64,000 nt of DNA from CAWJMF01 sp963843945 (GCA_963843945.1 CAWJMF010000002.1:806001-870000), one strand, 5' to 3'. Positions 17,184 through 26,466 are shown, numbered from the stretch's first letter. Numbers and translations are program-made. The notes: generated by a model not told the origin, from the sequence alone.

Positions 17184-18333
17184 TTACGCCGCCTGTTTTT
17201 CGAGCGCCTCGCTTGCGATGGATGCGGCGAGACGTCTCGAGTCAATGTTGATTTCGAAAAGATGCCCTCGGTTCGAACGCAGGAAGCCGATGAAGTAAAA
17301 GCCCGGCTTCGACGTGGGCTGTCCCGAACCGAATTTCGGGTATGCGGCTTCGTTCAGCAGCCTCGGGATGTCGATGAGCTTGTCGAGCCCCGTCGCGTAG
17401 CCGGTCGCAAATATGACCGCGTCGAAATCTTCCGTGCGGCCGTCCACATAGACAACTCCGCTCTGCGTGAATTGCGAAACGTTGGGTCGAACCATGACGC
17501 GTCGGCGCTTGAGATTCTCGACAAAGCCGACATCGATGACCGGCACGCGCTTCGACGTGAAGGGGACCCCACTCGGCTGCTCCCAGTCCGAAGGGACGGA
17601 GATCGCCGAGCGCGAGACGCGAGAGCCTCCGTCCGATCGCGTCCGCGACGCGCGGCGGGAGTCGCGAGAGGAGCATGCCGGAGACTTGGACCGGGCGCCC
17701 GAGAAGATCGCGCGGCACGACGGGCGGTGCGGTCCGCACGCTTATCGCTACGAAGGACGCGCCCTGTTCGGCCAGATCGACGCCGATCTCGGCGCCCGTA
17801 TTGCCGATGCCGACGACGAGAACGCGCTTGCCAACGAAATCTCGCCCGGTGGAGTAGCTCGAGGCGTGGCTCGTCGTCCCTTGGTATTCGTCGAGTCCCG
17901 CGAATTCGGGCGATAACGGATGACGGTACATTCCGGTCGCGATGACCACGTTCGGCGTGCGCCACGTCTCCCGCTCGGTCTCGACCAGGTAGGCCGGTCG
18001 CTCGGGATCGGAATCCGGCTCGACGCTGACGCGCCGCGCCTTGCACTCCAGTTCGACCTTCAGCAGAAAGTGTTCGACGTATGCCTGCAAATATTCGGCG
18101 TACTGATCCTTTGAGACGTACTTCGGATAGTGTGTGGGAATCGGGAAGTTCGCGAGGCCGGAGAACTTCCGCACCGTGTGCAAATGCAACCGCTCGTAAC
18201 GATTGCTCCACGAAGCACCGATGCGATCGTGGCCGTCGAGCACCACGGACTCAATCCCGGCGGTTTTAAGCGCGCCGGCACAGCTGAGCCCCGCTGGACC
18301 CCCTCCCACCACGACAACAGGCGATTCTCGCAA
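17184..18333 (-). pseudogene. flavin-containing monooxygenase (FAD/NADPH), one frameshift
   Basis: About 380 residues. TTG start at 18333 with GAGGAGG upstream. First frame: FAD-binding VVVGGGPAGLSCAG, YQGTTSHASSYSTG (variant of the FMO FxGxxxHxxxY motif) and NADPH-binding VVGIGNTGAEIG. After EWGPLHVEAR near 17565 the frame changes, and the protein continues VPVIDVGFVENLKRR, then FATGY and a normal C-terminus ending at 17184. It resembles YUCCA/FMO-type N- or C-hydroxylases, substrate unknown. One indel separates the halves, either a true lesion or a read error. Confidence 0.8.
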
Positions 18334-18472
18334 GGGGCCTCCTCAGCTCTCGGAGGCACCAATGTTCATTGAGCGTGGCGCTCGACCTGCCTTACTGAAA
18401 CCTAGCACCGGCGTGCGTTAACCGAGCGACCCGTTCGTGAGACAGCGAACGACGCCATGATCGCTCGCATGA

Positions 18473-19594
18473 CTAGGTCTTCGGCGAGTCGGGCTCAACC
18501 GGGTTCCCGTGAATCGTTGCGAGATAGGCGTCGAGGACTCCCGTGAATGTCGTGGGATCCGTTTCGGGGAGACAATGCCGCGGGTGCTGCATCCACGATT
18601 GGAAGAGCGCGTAATCGGGACGTCCGCCGTTTGCTCCCTCATAGGCTTCGAAGCGCGCGACGGCTTTGCCGCTCCACTCAGCATCGGAGGCGTCGGACGG
18701 ATCGCCCGAATAAATGATGCCGAAGCGCATCCCGCGCCGATGCGTCGCGATTTCCATGGTTTTGGCGAGGCTCGGCCAAGCGACGTTGCTAAAATCCATG
18801 TCGGCGATAAAGAACGGCAACGGCTCGCCCGTCGCCAAACGGTACGCATCGTGCCATCGGCCCAGAGCGGTCACCGGATCCGGCGTATACGCCGTCACAA
18901 TCATCGGTTCCACGTCGCCCACCTGAGCGTCGGGATAGACGCTTTTCACGAGCAGCGCGAAGGCCCTGAACTCTTCGACGACCTGCGCGACGGAAAAGCG
19001 GCAGGCGCGCGGGTCGGTCGAAACGCTTCCAAAAAAGAACGGCTCGTCCGCTTTCACGTAGGTTAAGCGACCGCCGAAGGCTTTGAGCCGCTGTAAGAAA
19101 CCCAACGTCAGATCGTGAAGCGAATCGCCGTAGGGAACATAGCCTTCGACTCCCGAACCGCACGTCGGGAGCGCTTGCAGCGCGGGCGCCTCGAGCTCGA
19201 TACCCATGCGGTGCGCGTTGAGGAAGGCGACCGTTTGCCGCAGCGTTTGATCGTCCACCGAAGGAATCCAGCCCGCGTACAGTCCGAAGATGCTCGTCTG
19301 TGCCGCCGCTTGCGGCCAGGGTGCGCCGGGCGCGAAGAGATCCAAGAAGTCCACCGAACCGAGACCACCCGGCGGACCACCATCGGCCGCCGCCGGGATC
19401 GGGTGGAACCAGATACTCGCGTGCGAGCCCGCCGGCGCTAGGCGAGGTGCTCGCTCTGCGACGCGCTCGGTCGCAACCGCCGCGCGCGCATACGATGCGC
19501 TTGACGCAGCCGGCGTGCTCGCGTACGGCGCGCTCGCCGCACCCGATGCGCAAGCGGTGAGGCACAAAAGCAACAGCACGGAGGCGGTTCTCAC
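18473..19594 (-). CDS. lipoprotein, putative TIM-barrel/glycosidase-like, last gene of ECF sigma operon
   Basis: 373 residues with a lipoprotein signal (LLLLCLTAC lipobox) followed by an Ala/Ser-rich linker. The body has patterns of a TIM-barrel hydrolase (SIFGLYAGWIPSVDD, LTYVKADEPFFFG with an acidic pair, FFIADMDFSNVAWP, FGIIYSGDPSDASD), but no family could be named with confidence. Its ATG overlaps the stop of the LTxxQ gene by four bases, so it is translationally coupled to the envelope-stress genes upstream. Confidence 0.6.
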   Translation of the reverse strand: MRTASVLLLLCLTACASGAASAPYASTPAASSASYARAAVATERVAERAPRLAPAGSHASIWFHPIPAAADGGPPGGLGSVDFLDLFAPGAPWPQAAAQTSIFGLYAGWIPSVDDQTLRQTVAFLNAHRMGIELEAPALQALPTCGSGVEGYVPYGDSLHDLTLGFLQRLKAFGGRLTYVKADEPFFFGSVSTDPRACRFSVAQVVEEFRAFALLVKSVYPDAQVGDVEPMIVTAYTPDPVTALGRWHDAYRLATGEPLPFFIADMDFSNVAWPSLAKTMEIATHRRGMRFGIIYSGDPSDASDAEWSGKAVARFEAYEGANGGRPDYALFQSWMQHPRHCLPETDPTTFTGVLDAYLATIHGNPVEPDSPKT

Positions 19595-20019
19595 GGCTTC
19601 GACCCGGACTCGAGTCGTCTCGCCGTCGCCTGCTGCTCCGGCGTCAACTCGTTCTTCACCTGGATCATCAGGTTGAGCTGTGCGTGCTTGATCTCGCGCT
19701 CGAGATCGAGCACCGCATCCATCTGCGCGAGCGCCTTGGCTTGATCGACGCGGCTCTGCCGCAGGATGTCAACGAGCTTTGCGACCGCCGCCTCGAGTTG
19801 GCGCTGCGAGCGAACGAAGCGATCTTGTGCCGCCATCACGTCCGTTTGGATTGCGTTTCGCTGAGCATCGCTCAGGCCCAGCTCTTGCTGATGCGACATG
19901 ACGACGTCGGGCGGGATCAATACGTCGCGGAACGGATCCGGCGGCGGCGTTTGCGCCCCAGCGTGCGTCGACACGGCGAGGAACAACGCGAGAAGGGCGA
20001 TCGCGAACTTACGAGCCAC
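19591..20019 (-). CDS. periplasmic LTxxQ (Spy/CpxP-type) protein
   Basis: 142 residues with a signal peptide (AIALLALFLAVSTHAGA). The mature protein is a long helix hairpin rich in Glu, Gln and Arg (LGLSDAQRNAIQTDVMAAQ ... LTPEQQATARRL), the LTxxQ pattern of Spy/CpxP or periplasmic metal-sensor proteins. Such proteins act as chaperones or sensors and feed back on envelope-stress regulators. It overlaps the anti-sigma gene by 11 bases. Confidence 0.7.
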   Translation of the reverse strand: MARKFAIALLALFLAVSTHAGAQTPPPDPFRDVLIPPDVVMSHQQELGLSDAQRNAIQTDVMAAQDRFVRSQRQLEAAVAKLVDILRQSRVDQAKALAQMDAVLDLEREIKHAQLNLMIQVKNELTPEQQATARRLESGSKP

Positions 20020-20470
20020 GAGTACCTCCGGGTACGCGCCGCGGTGACGGACGCGAATCGATCGAGACGCCGCGCGGCTCGAGGAGCGAGATCGTCGGGG
20101 AACGCCACGCCGCCAGCGCCGAGACGTCCGAACGGGGCGCGGGCGGGCGTTCGAGCGCGCGAAACCCGAGGGCGAGGACCACGGCGCAGGCTGCCGCTGC
20201 GGCCCAAACCGCCATCCGTGGGCGCACTGCGCTCCATGGATACCAACGTACGTACGTCAGACGTGCGGCGACGCCGGCGAGAAGGTTGGGCGGTGGTTCC
20301 GCGCGCACGACGGCATGGATCGCGTCGTCGAGCCGGCGCACCAGCGCGCGCTGCCGCTCGAGTTCGGCCGCGCACGTGGCGCACTCGGCGAGATGGCTTC
20401 GTAACTCGGGAGTCGTCGTAGCTCCGAGCGCAATGTCTTCCAATTGCTCGCGCAACTCCGCGCAATTCAT
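20009..20470 (-). CDS. anti-sigma factor with zinc-binding domain
   Basis: 153 residues from the ATG of MNCAELREQLED, which overlaps the sigma-factor stop. The N-terminal anti-sigma zinc domain has HLAECATC (H-x3-C-x2-C). One membrane segment (VWAAAAACAVVLALGF) follows, with a short periplasmic tail of about 50 residues. It should hold the ECF sigma factor inactive at the membrane until a signal arrives. Confidence 0.85.
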   Translation of the reverse strand: MNCAELREQLEDIALGATTTPELRSHLAECATCAAELERQRALVRRLDDAIHAVVRAEPPPNLLAGVAARLTYVRWYPWSAVRPRMAVWAAAAACAVVLALGFRALERPPAPRSDVSALAAWRSPTISLLEPRGVSIDSRPSPRRVPGGTRGS

Positions 20471-20964
20471 GACAGCGCCCTCAGCAGCTGCTTGCGGGCC
20501 AAGTGCAGCCGCGAGCGGACCGTACCCGGCGGAATTCCCAGCATCGCGGACACGGCCGCGGGCTCCAAACCCTCGACCGCACACAGCAGGATTGCCTCGC
20601 GCAGTTTGTCGGGCAGACGATCGATTTCACGCCGAACCCGTGCCTCGAACTCGCGCTCTTCGGCGATGAGCGTGACGTCGACGTCCCTGACCGTCTCCTT
20701 CGCCGCTCGCTCCTCGCGCTTGCGCGCCCGGAGGTTCGTGCGCAGACGATTGAGTGCCAGACGCCGTCCGATGGTGCAGACCCAGGCGCGGAACCGCACG
20801 GGTTCGCGCAGGTTCGCCCGTTTGGCATATGCCTGAACGAACGCATCCTGGGTGACATCCTGGGCGTCGGCCGTATTGCCGAGCACGCCGAACGCAATTT
20901 GAAAGACCACGCGTTGATTCTCCCGCATGAGTTGCTCGAAGCCGTCAAATCCAGGCTGTTTCAC
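20467..20964 (-). CDS. ECF RNA polymerase sigma factor
   Basis: 165 residues. Sigma region 2 (VVFQIAFGVLGNTADAQDVT then QDAFVQAY) and region 4 (LPDKLREAILLCAVEGLEPA and IPPGTVRSRLHLARKQL) are clear. First gene of a four-gene overlapping operon with its anti-sigma factor, an LTxxQ protein and a lipoprotein. The 150 bp upstream, shared with the divergent VOC gene, should contain its own target promoter if it is autoregulated; no -35/-10 could be assigned. Confidence 0.93.
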   Translation of the reverse strand: MKQPGFDGFEQLMRENQRVVFQIAFGVLGNTADAQDVTQDAFVQAYAKRANLREPVRFRAWVCTIGRRLALNRLRTNLRARKREERAAKETVRDVDVTLIAEEREFEARVRREIDRLPDKLREAILLCAVEGLEPAAVSAMLGIPPGTVRSRLHLARKQLLRALS

Positions 20965-21111
20965 ACATCACTCATCAGGAGGACACCGCCGGTCCGCCCG
21001 CCGTTCAGCGGCCCGGGCGATCGAGAGCCGGATCCCGAAGCGGGGCTCTTTGGGCTGCACGCGAATCGCGAGAAGCCGAGTCATCCGGACTGCGCCGGAG
21101 GAGAAAGACCG

Positions 21112-21498
21112 ATGCGAGTTCCCCTTGGTCCTGTAGCGCACTTCAGCCTTGCGGTGAAGGACACCGACGCCAGCGCAAAATGGTGGACGTCGAACTTCGA
21201 CCTCGACGAGCTTTTCCGGGGACGCGGTCGCGTGCTGGTCGGAAACGATGCGCTGCTCATTGCGCTCTTCGCCGGCACTCCAAAGGCGGACGTCCTCAGT
21301 CACTTAGCGTTCCGTGTAACGGACCGCGCCGCGCTCGAGTCGGCCCGGGATGCGTTGCGCGCAAACGGCGTCACCCTGGAGGATCCGGGCGACGAGATCG
21401 GTCCCGTCGCTCCCGGTTCGCCGAACTTGGGTCTCTGGTTTGCGGACATCGACGGCTATCGCTGGGAACTCTTCGTGCGCGTCCCGGAGAAAAGCTAA
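21112..21498 (+). CDS. VOC (glyoxalase/bleomycin-resistance fold) protein
   Basis: 128 residues. ATG at 21112 is preceded by GGAGGAG. A single VOC domain is recognisable from PVAHFSLAVKDTDASAKWW at the start and FADIDGYRWELFVRVP at the end, with metal-ligand candidates His10 and a Glu near the C-terminus. Substrate unknown. Divergent from the sigma operon and convergent with sixA. Confidence 0.8.
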   Translation: MRVPLGPVAHFSLAVKDTDASAKWWTSNFDLDELFRGRGRVLVGNDALLIALFAGTPKADVLSHLAFRVTDRAALESARDALRANGVTLEDPGDEIGPVAPGSPNLGLWFADIDGYRWELFVRVPEKS

Positions 21499-21638
21499 GA
21501 CGGCGGCATTCGCCGACTGCACGAAGCGGATTGCAGGAAGCGGATCGCGCGAAACCTGCGCCTAAGACGCGTGCAGGGCGACGCGGCCGGCGACGTCTTT
21601 CGTTGAGGCCACGCCCCAGTCATCGCGGCACGGCATCA

Positions 21639-22148
21639 CTAACGTGAGGTTCCCGCGCGACCGCGCGCTCGAGCCGCGAGCACTTTCGGAGGAAGCAGGA
21701 AGAACAGCTCTCCGTCTAACGACGAAGCAGCGGGTAAGCCCACGCAGGCAAGGCTTCCCTTTTTCATCTCGACCCTCGCGCCGCCGACGAGATGCCCGAT
21801 CGTCCGGCTCAGACCCGGCTCGTGACCGACGAACAGTATCGCGTTTGCGCCGGGGTGCTCGGCAAGGACGTTCGCGAAGCGATCGAGATCGAAATCGAGC
21901 CCGAGATACGCGCTTTCGATCAGGCGATCGCGTGCCTCGAGTTCTTTTGCGACGATCTCGGCCGTCTGCCGGGCGCGGACGAGCGGACTCGTTACGATCG
22001 CCTCGAGCCCGAGGTCCAAGGCGGCGATGGTCCTCGCCTCGCGCTCGATCTTTTCGATGCCCTCGCGGGTGAGCGGTCGATCGAAGTCGCCGCCACGCCA
22101 ATCGCCGGCATCGACGGCAATCCCGTGCCTCAAAAAATAGCAGCGCAT
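21639..22148 (-). CDS. sixA: phosphohistidine phosphatase SixA
   Basis: 169 residues of the histidine phosphatase superfamily. The start MRCYFLRHGIAVD holds the catalytic RHG motif, SPLVRARQTAEI the second arginine, and ILFVGHEPGLS the second histidine. SixA-type enzymes dephosphorylate histidine residues in phosphorelay or PTS proteins. Its first 35 codons plus about 100 bp upstream occur again at 30031-30217. Confidence 0.9.
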   Translation of the reverse strand: MRCYFLRHGIAVDAGDWRGGDFDRPLTREGIEKIEREARTIAALDLGLEAIVTSPLVRARQTAEIVAKELEARDRLIESAYLGLDFDLDRFANVLAEHPGANAILFVGHEPGLSRTIGHLVGGARVEMKKGSLACVGLPAASSLDGELFFLLPPKVLAARARGRAGTSR

Positions 22149-22248
22149 CGCTCAGACGTACTCGATGAAGGCTCTTGATGCCTCCGGCCGCGTCAAGGCG
22201 AACCGGCCGGCTTACGCAGAGATTACGGATGCGCACCCTTCGCGTTGA
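22063..22248. repeat. direct repeat A: 5' end of sixA plus upstream sequence
   Basis: Imperfect but extended identity with 30031-30217, same orientation, including the sixA start and about 100 bp before it. The pair brackets the TIR/Vgb block. Confidence 0.8.
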
Positions 22249-22322
22249 CTGTACGATTCACGGATGAAAGACGACCCGCCCCGCACGGCACGCCCGCGCC
22301 CCTGTTCGGCCGGAATCGAACC

Positions 22323-22583
22323 GTGACGCATTACGAATACGGGCATCCGGCGGCATTCGTTGCGTGGGCACTTCGGACGTACGGGATAGCTTTCGCCTCT
22401 GCCGTCGCGCTTATCGCCGGCGCGGCTTTCCTCTTGGAGCGCAACCGCCGGAAAGGCCGGCCGCGCAGCGCCGCGCCGGTCCTCATGCTGCTCGCGGGAG
22501 CGGGCATCATCGTCGCCATTCTCGCGTCGGCATTCGTCACGCTTGTCAACATCGGCTGCGCGGAGCCCGGTTCTATCTGCTGA
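22323..22583 (+). CDS. small two-TM membrane protein, 86 residues
   Basis: GTG start at 22323 (VTHYEYGHPAAF) is favoured over an upstream TTG. It has two hydrophobic segments (FASAVALIAGAAFLL and VLMLLAGAGIIVAILASAFV) around the basic linker ERNRRKGRPR. It lies between sixA and the truncated TIR gene. Same plan as the proteins at 11945 and 13253. Confidence 0.5.
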   Translation: MTHYEYGHPAAFVAWALRTYGIAFASAVALIAGAAFLLERNRRKGRPRSAAPVLMLLAGAGIIVAILASAFVTLVNIGCAEPGSIC

Positions 22584-22640
22584 TAGCGTAGCCCAGGAGT
22601 CGCGCCTTCCGGGCGGATTGCTGCCTCCCGGACGGCCTTA

Positions 22641-23143
22641 CCGGCAAGAACTCCCGGGCTCGAGACGTATAAGCGCGGCGTGGCCGAAGCGATTCCCAGA
22701 CTCGCCGCTCCAGCGCGGTGCGTCTAGCCCGAGCGATGCCGCACGACGTCTTCATCTCCTTTGCGAACGCGGACAAGGCGGCTGCGGAGACCCTCTGCGC
22801 GAGTCTCGAAGCGGGCGGCATACGCTGCTGGATTGCGCCCCGCAATGCGCTTGCGGGCCTTTCCTCCGGCGCCCAAACCGTCCAAGCCATCGCGCAGAGC
22901 CGCATCGAGCTGCTGGTGCTTTCGGGGAATGCGAACGGCTCGCGCACCGTGTTGAGTGAAGTCAAACTAGCGGCGAACCGCGGCCAGGTAATCCTCCCCG
23001 TTCGAATCGTCGCCGTGCCGACGTCCAAGGCTCTCGAGTACTACCTCCGGGCAGTCGAGTGGTTCGAGATCGCGCCCGCGCCTCTCGAGAACCGCAGCGA
23101 CACCCTGCTCGCGCTCGTCAAGGCGCTGTTGGATCGAATCCCC
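22641..23143. repeat. direct repeat C1: upstream region and TIR-coding part of the STAND gene
   Basis: Starts CCGGCAAGAACTCC and runs through GACGTATAAGCGCGGCGTGG into the TIR coding sequence; near-identical order to 26467-26969. The homology ends one base before the stop codon of the opposing Vgb gene. Confidence 0.85.
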
Positions 23144-23176
23144 TTAGGGAACGGTGAATTTGCCAATTTTCTTTGA
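22736..23176 (+). CDS. truncated TIR-domain protein
   Basis: 146 residues: a TIR domain starting MPHDVFISFANADKAAAETL that is nearly the same as the N-terminus of the STAND protein at 26562. The Glu in SRTVLSEVKLAANRG, at the position of the NADase glutamate, is kept. After RIP, near residue 135, the sequence leaves the homology and ends LGNGEFANFL; these last codons are antisense to the end of the neighbouring lipoprotein gene (33-base overlap). Either a genuine TIR-only effector or a leftover of recombination. Confidence 0.75.
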   Translation: MPHDVFISFANADKAAAETLCASLEAGGIRCWIAPRNALAGLSSGAQTVQAIAQSRIELLVLSGNANGSRTVLSEVKLAANRGQVILPVRIVAVPTSKALEYYLRAVEWFEIAPAPLENRSDTLLALVKALLDRIPLGNGEFANFL

Positions 23177-24898
23177 GTAGGACTCGATAAACCACAGATT
23201 CCCATCCGCACCAAGGGCGATCGCTTCGCCGCCTGCACTTTGCGCGTACGCTGGAAATTCGGTGATGACGCCGCCCGGCGTGATCCGCCCGAGATTAGGG
23301 CCGCTGAGTTCGGTAAACCAAAGGTTCCCATCGGGGCCGTTTGTGATTCCCCACGGCGCTACGCCTGCGGTAGGGATCTGGTATTCGGTGATGGTCCCAC
23401 CCGTCGTGATCTTGCCGATTTTGTTGTTCGACTCTTCAGTAAACCAGAGGTTTCCATCGGGCCCGGGCACGATTTCGAAGGGACCAGCCGTCGAGCTTGG
23501 GAGGCTGTACTCGATGATCCCAGGGCCATGTCCCGCGAGATGGTTGGAGAAGAGTCCGACGACGCCGTCAAAAGGCTCGGTGAACCAGAAGTTGCCGTCC
23601 GGCCCAACCGTTACGTTCACCGGACTCGACGAGGTCGTGACGGCGAATAAACTCGATTGCCCGTTCGTCATGATCGCCCCGAAACTGCGATCGATGCCCG
23701 TTGTAAACCAGAGCTCGCCGTCTGGCCCGGTTACGATCCCAAGTGGCTCGAGCGCGGGAATCGTAACCGGTGCTCCCATCTCGAGCGGGAATTCCGTCAC
23801 GACGCCGCTTGGGGTGATCCGCCCGATCGTGTCCGTGTGACTTCCCGTATACCATATGTTGCCGTCCGGCCCCGAGGTTAGGTTGCCGGGGAACTCATTC
23901 GCATTCGGGACGGAATATTCGCTCACCGTCCCGCTCGACGTGATTTTCCCTATTCGGTTGTCGGCGTTTTCCGTAAACCAAACGTTCCCGTCGGCTCCCG
24001 CCGTAATGTAGTCGCCGGCATTGGTGCTAACGTCGGATAGCGAGTACTCGACGGTTGCGCCGCTGCCCGGATGAAATCTGGCGCTGCTGGGGGCGATGCC
24101 GGTCGCCGATGCCGCAATCACGTCGGCGACCGCAACCGCTTTTCCATTGTAAGAGACCGAGGCGACTTGCGCCGGATTCGTGAGGTACGTCTTCGTCAGC
24201 TTCGTCGTCCCCGACGCATCGCTGTCGGTCAACGTAATGCCAAGCACATTCCCGCCGGCGTCGACGTAGGCGCCCGGACCGATGATCGTATTGCCGTCGG
24301 CGTCGAGGGCGTTCACCGTGAGCGGGAAAACCCCCGCGGTGCCTACAGGTGGGTTAGGGTCGGCGATCGTGAGTTGCAACGAAGCGACGATGCCGTTAAG
24401 CGTGACCCTAATTGTATTGTTAGCGTTGAGAGTCAGCACGGGCGAGATGGCCGCGGTCGATAGCGCATTTCCCGTCGCATTGAGTCCGTCGTAGAGCGTC
24501 AACGTGAAGGAAACGGAGCCAGTCGCCGCTACGGGAGCGGTGATCGTGCAAGTGAGAGGAGTCGCTCCGGCGGCGGGCACGCAGCCGGTCGACGTCGGCG
24601 TCAGATTTGCGACGAAAGGGTTTGCGGGCGGAGCGGCGAGAGCTATCGGCGTGCCTCCGCTCGCCAAAACGGAAATAGACTGGGTTGAGGCCGACACGTA
24701 CCCTCTTCGCCGCGCGACCGAAGTGCCACTCGCGGACGGAATCTGAACGATAAATGACGCCAAAGCCGCGCCCGAACCCAACCCCGGAGGTTGGTTTGGA
24801 ATCGTTGAGCTGCCGCCACGAAAATTACCGGCGCACGCGCTTACCATTGCGATAGTGGCGAGACAGAGTACGAGCCGCAAGTGAGCCGGTGCGCGCAT
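23144..24898 (-). CDS. Vgb-like beta-propeller lipoprotein with N-terminal Ig-like domains
   Basis: 584 residues from the ATG at 24898 (GAGGAG five bases upstream), lipobox VSAC. Residues about 60-280 look like Ig-like strands (SVSFTLTLYDGLNATGNAL, VFPLTVNALDADGNTIIG). From about 290 on, blades of roughly 45 residues carry the Vgb/streptogramin-lyase repeat GPDGNLWFTE..NKIGKIT. Few histidines occur in the propeller, so real virginiamycin lyase chemistry is doubtful; a surface binding role is more likely. It follows the second Vgb-like gene by eight bases and its 3' end overlaps the TIR fragment. Confidence 0.8.
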   Translation of the reverse strand: MRAPAHLRLVLCLATIAMVSACAGNFRGGSSTIPNQPPGLGSGAALASFIVQIPSASGTSVARRRGYVSASTQSISVLASGGTPIALAAPPANPFVANLTPTSTGCVPAAGATPLTCTITAPVAATGSVSFTLTLYDGLNATGNALSTAAISPVLTLNANNTIRVTLNGIVASLQLTIADPNPPVGTAGVFPLTVNALDADGNTIIGPGAYVDAGGNVLGITLTDSDASGTTKLTKTYLTNPAQVASVSYNGKAVAVADVIAASATGIAPSSARFHPGSGATVEYSLSDVSTNAGDYITAGADGNVWFTENADNRIGKITSSGTVSEYSVPNANEFPGNLTSGPDGNIWYTGSHTDTIGRITPSGVVTEFPLEMGAPVTIPALEPLGIVTGPDGELWFTTGIDRSFGAIMTNGQSSLFAVTTSSSPVNVTVGPDGNFWFTEPFDGVVGLFSNHLAGHGPGIIEYSLPSSTAGPFEIVPGPDGNLWFTEESNNKIGKITTGGTITEYQIPTAGVAPWGITNGPDGNLWFTELSGPNLGRITPGGVITEFPAYAQSAGGEAIALGADGNLWFIESYSKKIGKFTVP

Positions 24899-24906
24899 GA
24901 CGCTCC

Positions 24907-26316
24907 TCAATCTACGACAAACGTTTCGGTCGTAACTGAAACGTTCACGTCGGTTGTATTTCCGTTCGAATCGCGAACGCCGATGGTACAACTACCCCCG
25001 GCGACGGCGGTCACGGTCCACGCGAATTGACCGGGACCCGGTGAGGCGGCCGGCACGACCGTCGCAACTTTAGCGTTGCAGGCCGGCTTAATCGTCAGCG
25101 TTCCCGCGTAGTCTTCTTCGGAAGCTACAATGGACTGGGTCTCCCCCGCCATATTGAACGCGATGCTCGTCGGCGTGACCGTTTGCGGATTCAGAATGTA
25201 GACGTCGATCGTGTCGGTGTCGAAATCCGTGAACCAGATATTCTTATCGGGACCCGTCACAAGACCGCCTGAGGAGACCCCGGTGGGAATCGAGGCCTGG
25301 TACGCGCCGACCGGCGTGATGCTTCCCAGGTCCTCTCCGACTTCATCGGTGAACCAAATGTTGCCGTCGGGTCCTGCCGAGACTGCGGACAGCTGCGCTT
25401 TCGACGACGAGGTGCCGGTCAGTTGGAAGAGCGTCACTTGCGGGCTACTGCCGACCGTTATGCTTCCTACACCGGTCGGGCGGCACCCGCCCCCACCCTT
25501 CGCCGCTTTATTGCAGCCGCCGAACGCGAACCAGACGGCGCCCGCCGCATTGGCAAAGGCCTGCGCGACAGTCGGGCTCCCCGCGATCGCGGGCAGCGCG
25601 ATTTCCGTAATGAATCCAGGTGCGCCGGCGAGCTTGGGATTGAGACGCCCTACGGAACCGTTCGCTTCGTTGAACCAGACGTTTCCATCCGGCCTTTGCA
25701 CCAATTGTTGCGCCACTGATCCTGAGGGAACCGCGTATTCCGCCGTGACCTGATCCGTCGCCGGATCGATCCGGCCGATCGCATCGTTAGCGGCATCCGC
25801 GAACCAAATGGCTTTGTCCGAGCCTTTTGCGATTCCCAATGCCAAGGGCGGATTGCTCGTGGCCAAGTTCGTAGGAATCGGCAGCGGAATCTGGGTGACG
25901 CTGCCACCTGAGACATAGGAAACGAACGACGTTCCCGTCGTGAAGTCGGAACTGGTCGCCCAGATGCCCCCGGTGGGGCCACTAGTAAGAGCGTTCACGG
26001 CACCGGAATCGGCCGCGGGGCCGGTGTCGAACTCCGTGACGACACCGGCCATCGTAACGCTGCCGATCGCGAGTTGCTCTTGCTCCGCAAACCAAATTTT
26101 GCCGCCGAGTACGGTCACGGAGTCCGTATTGCCGGTTCCGCCAGTGGGGAATTTGAGGATTTGCGCGCCAGTCGGCTGTTTAATCACGACCTGCGGTTTT
26201 ACGCGTCCCGCAGCCACGCCGAGCGAGGTCTGAATCGAAGGGGCTCCGCCGGCACTACACGATGCCAACGAGCATGACAGGGCGGCAACGGTGAAGCGGT
26301 AGGCGCGACTGGTCAT
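24907..26316 (-). CDS. Vgb-like beta-propeller lipoprotein
   Basis: 469 residues, lipobox LASC after AALSCS. Propeller repeats run from about residue 50 to 370 (GGKIWFAEQEQLAIGSVT, RPDGNVWFNEANGSVGRLN, GPDGNIWFTDEVGEDLGSIT, GPDKNIWFTDFDTDTIDVY). They are followed by a C-terminal Ig-like domain (about 375-469) with two cysteines. It is the first gene of the two-gene operon and is transcribed away from the STAND gene across 245 bp that hold both promoters. Ligand unknown. Confidence 0.8.
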   Translation of the reverse strand: MTSRAYRFTVAALSCSLASCSAGGAPSIQTSLGVAAGRVKPQVVIKQPTGAQILKFPTGGTGNTDSVTVLGGKIWFAEQEQLAIGSVTMAGVVTEFDTGPAADSGAVNALTSGPTGGIWATSSDFTTGTSFVSYVSGGSVTQIPLPIPTNLATSNPPLALGIAKGSDKAIWFADAANDAIGRIDPATDQVTAEYAVPSGSVAQQLVQRPDGNVWFNEANGSVGRLNPKLAGAPGFITEIALPAIAGSPTVAQAFANAAGAVWFAFGGCNKAAKGGGGCRPTGVGSITVGSSPQVTLFQLTGTSSSKAQLSAVSAGPDGNIWFTDEVGEDLGSITPVGAYQASIPTGVSSGGLVTGPDKNIWFTDFDTDTIDVYILNPQTVTPTSIAFNMAGETQSIVASEEDYAGTLTIKPACNAKVATVVPAASPGPGQFAWTVTAVAGGSCTIGVRDSNGNTTDVNVSVTTETFVVD

Positions 26317-26466
26317 GCGATGGCCCTCTGGTCCGGCGTCGCTCTGAGCGGCCTGCTGAGCATATAACCGGCTGATTAAGGGATTGTTAGCGTTAATAAG
26401 CCAGTAAGCAAGGCCTTGATTTACACATAGATGCCGTTCGGCACCGGGGCTGCGCGAAAGTCGCGC

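Noticed and set aside
23144..24898. Annotation as virginiamycin B lyase enzyme
   Set aside because: Propeller repeats match the family, but the blade histidines expected for the lyase are not evident and added Ig-like domains suggest another role.
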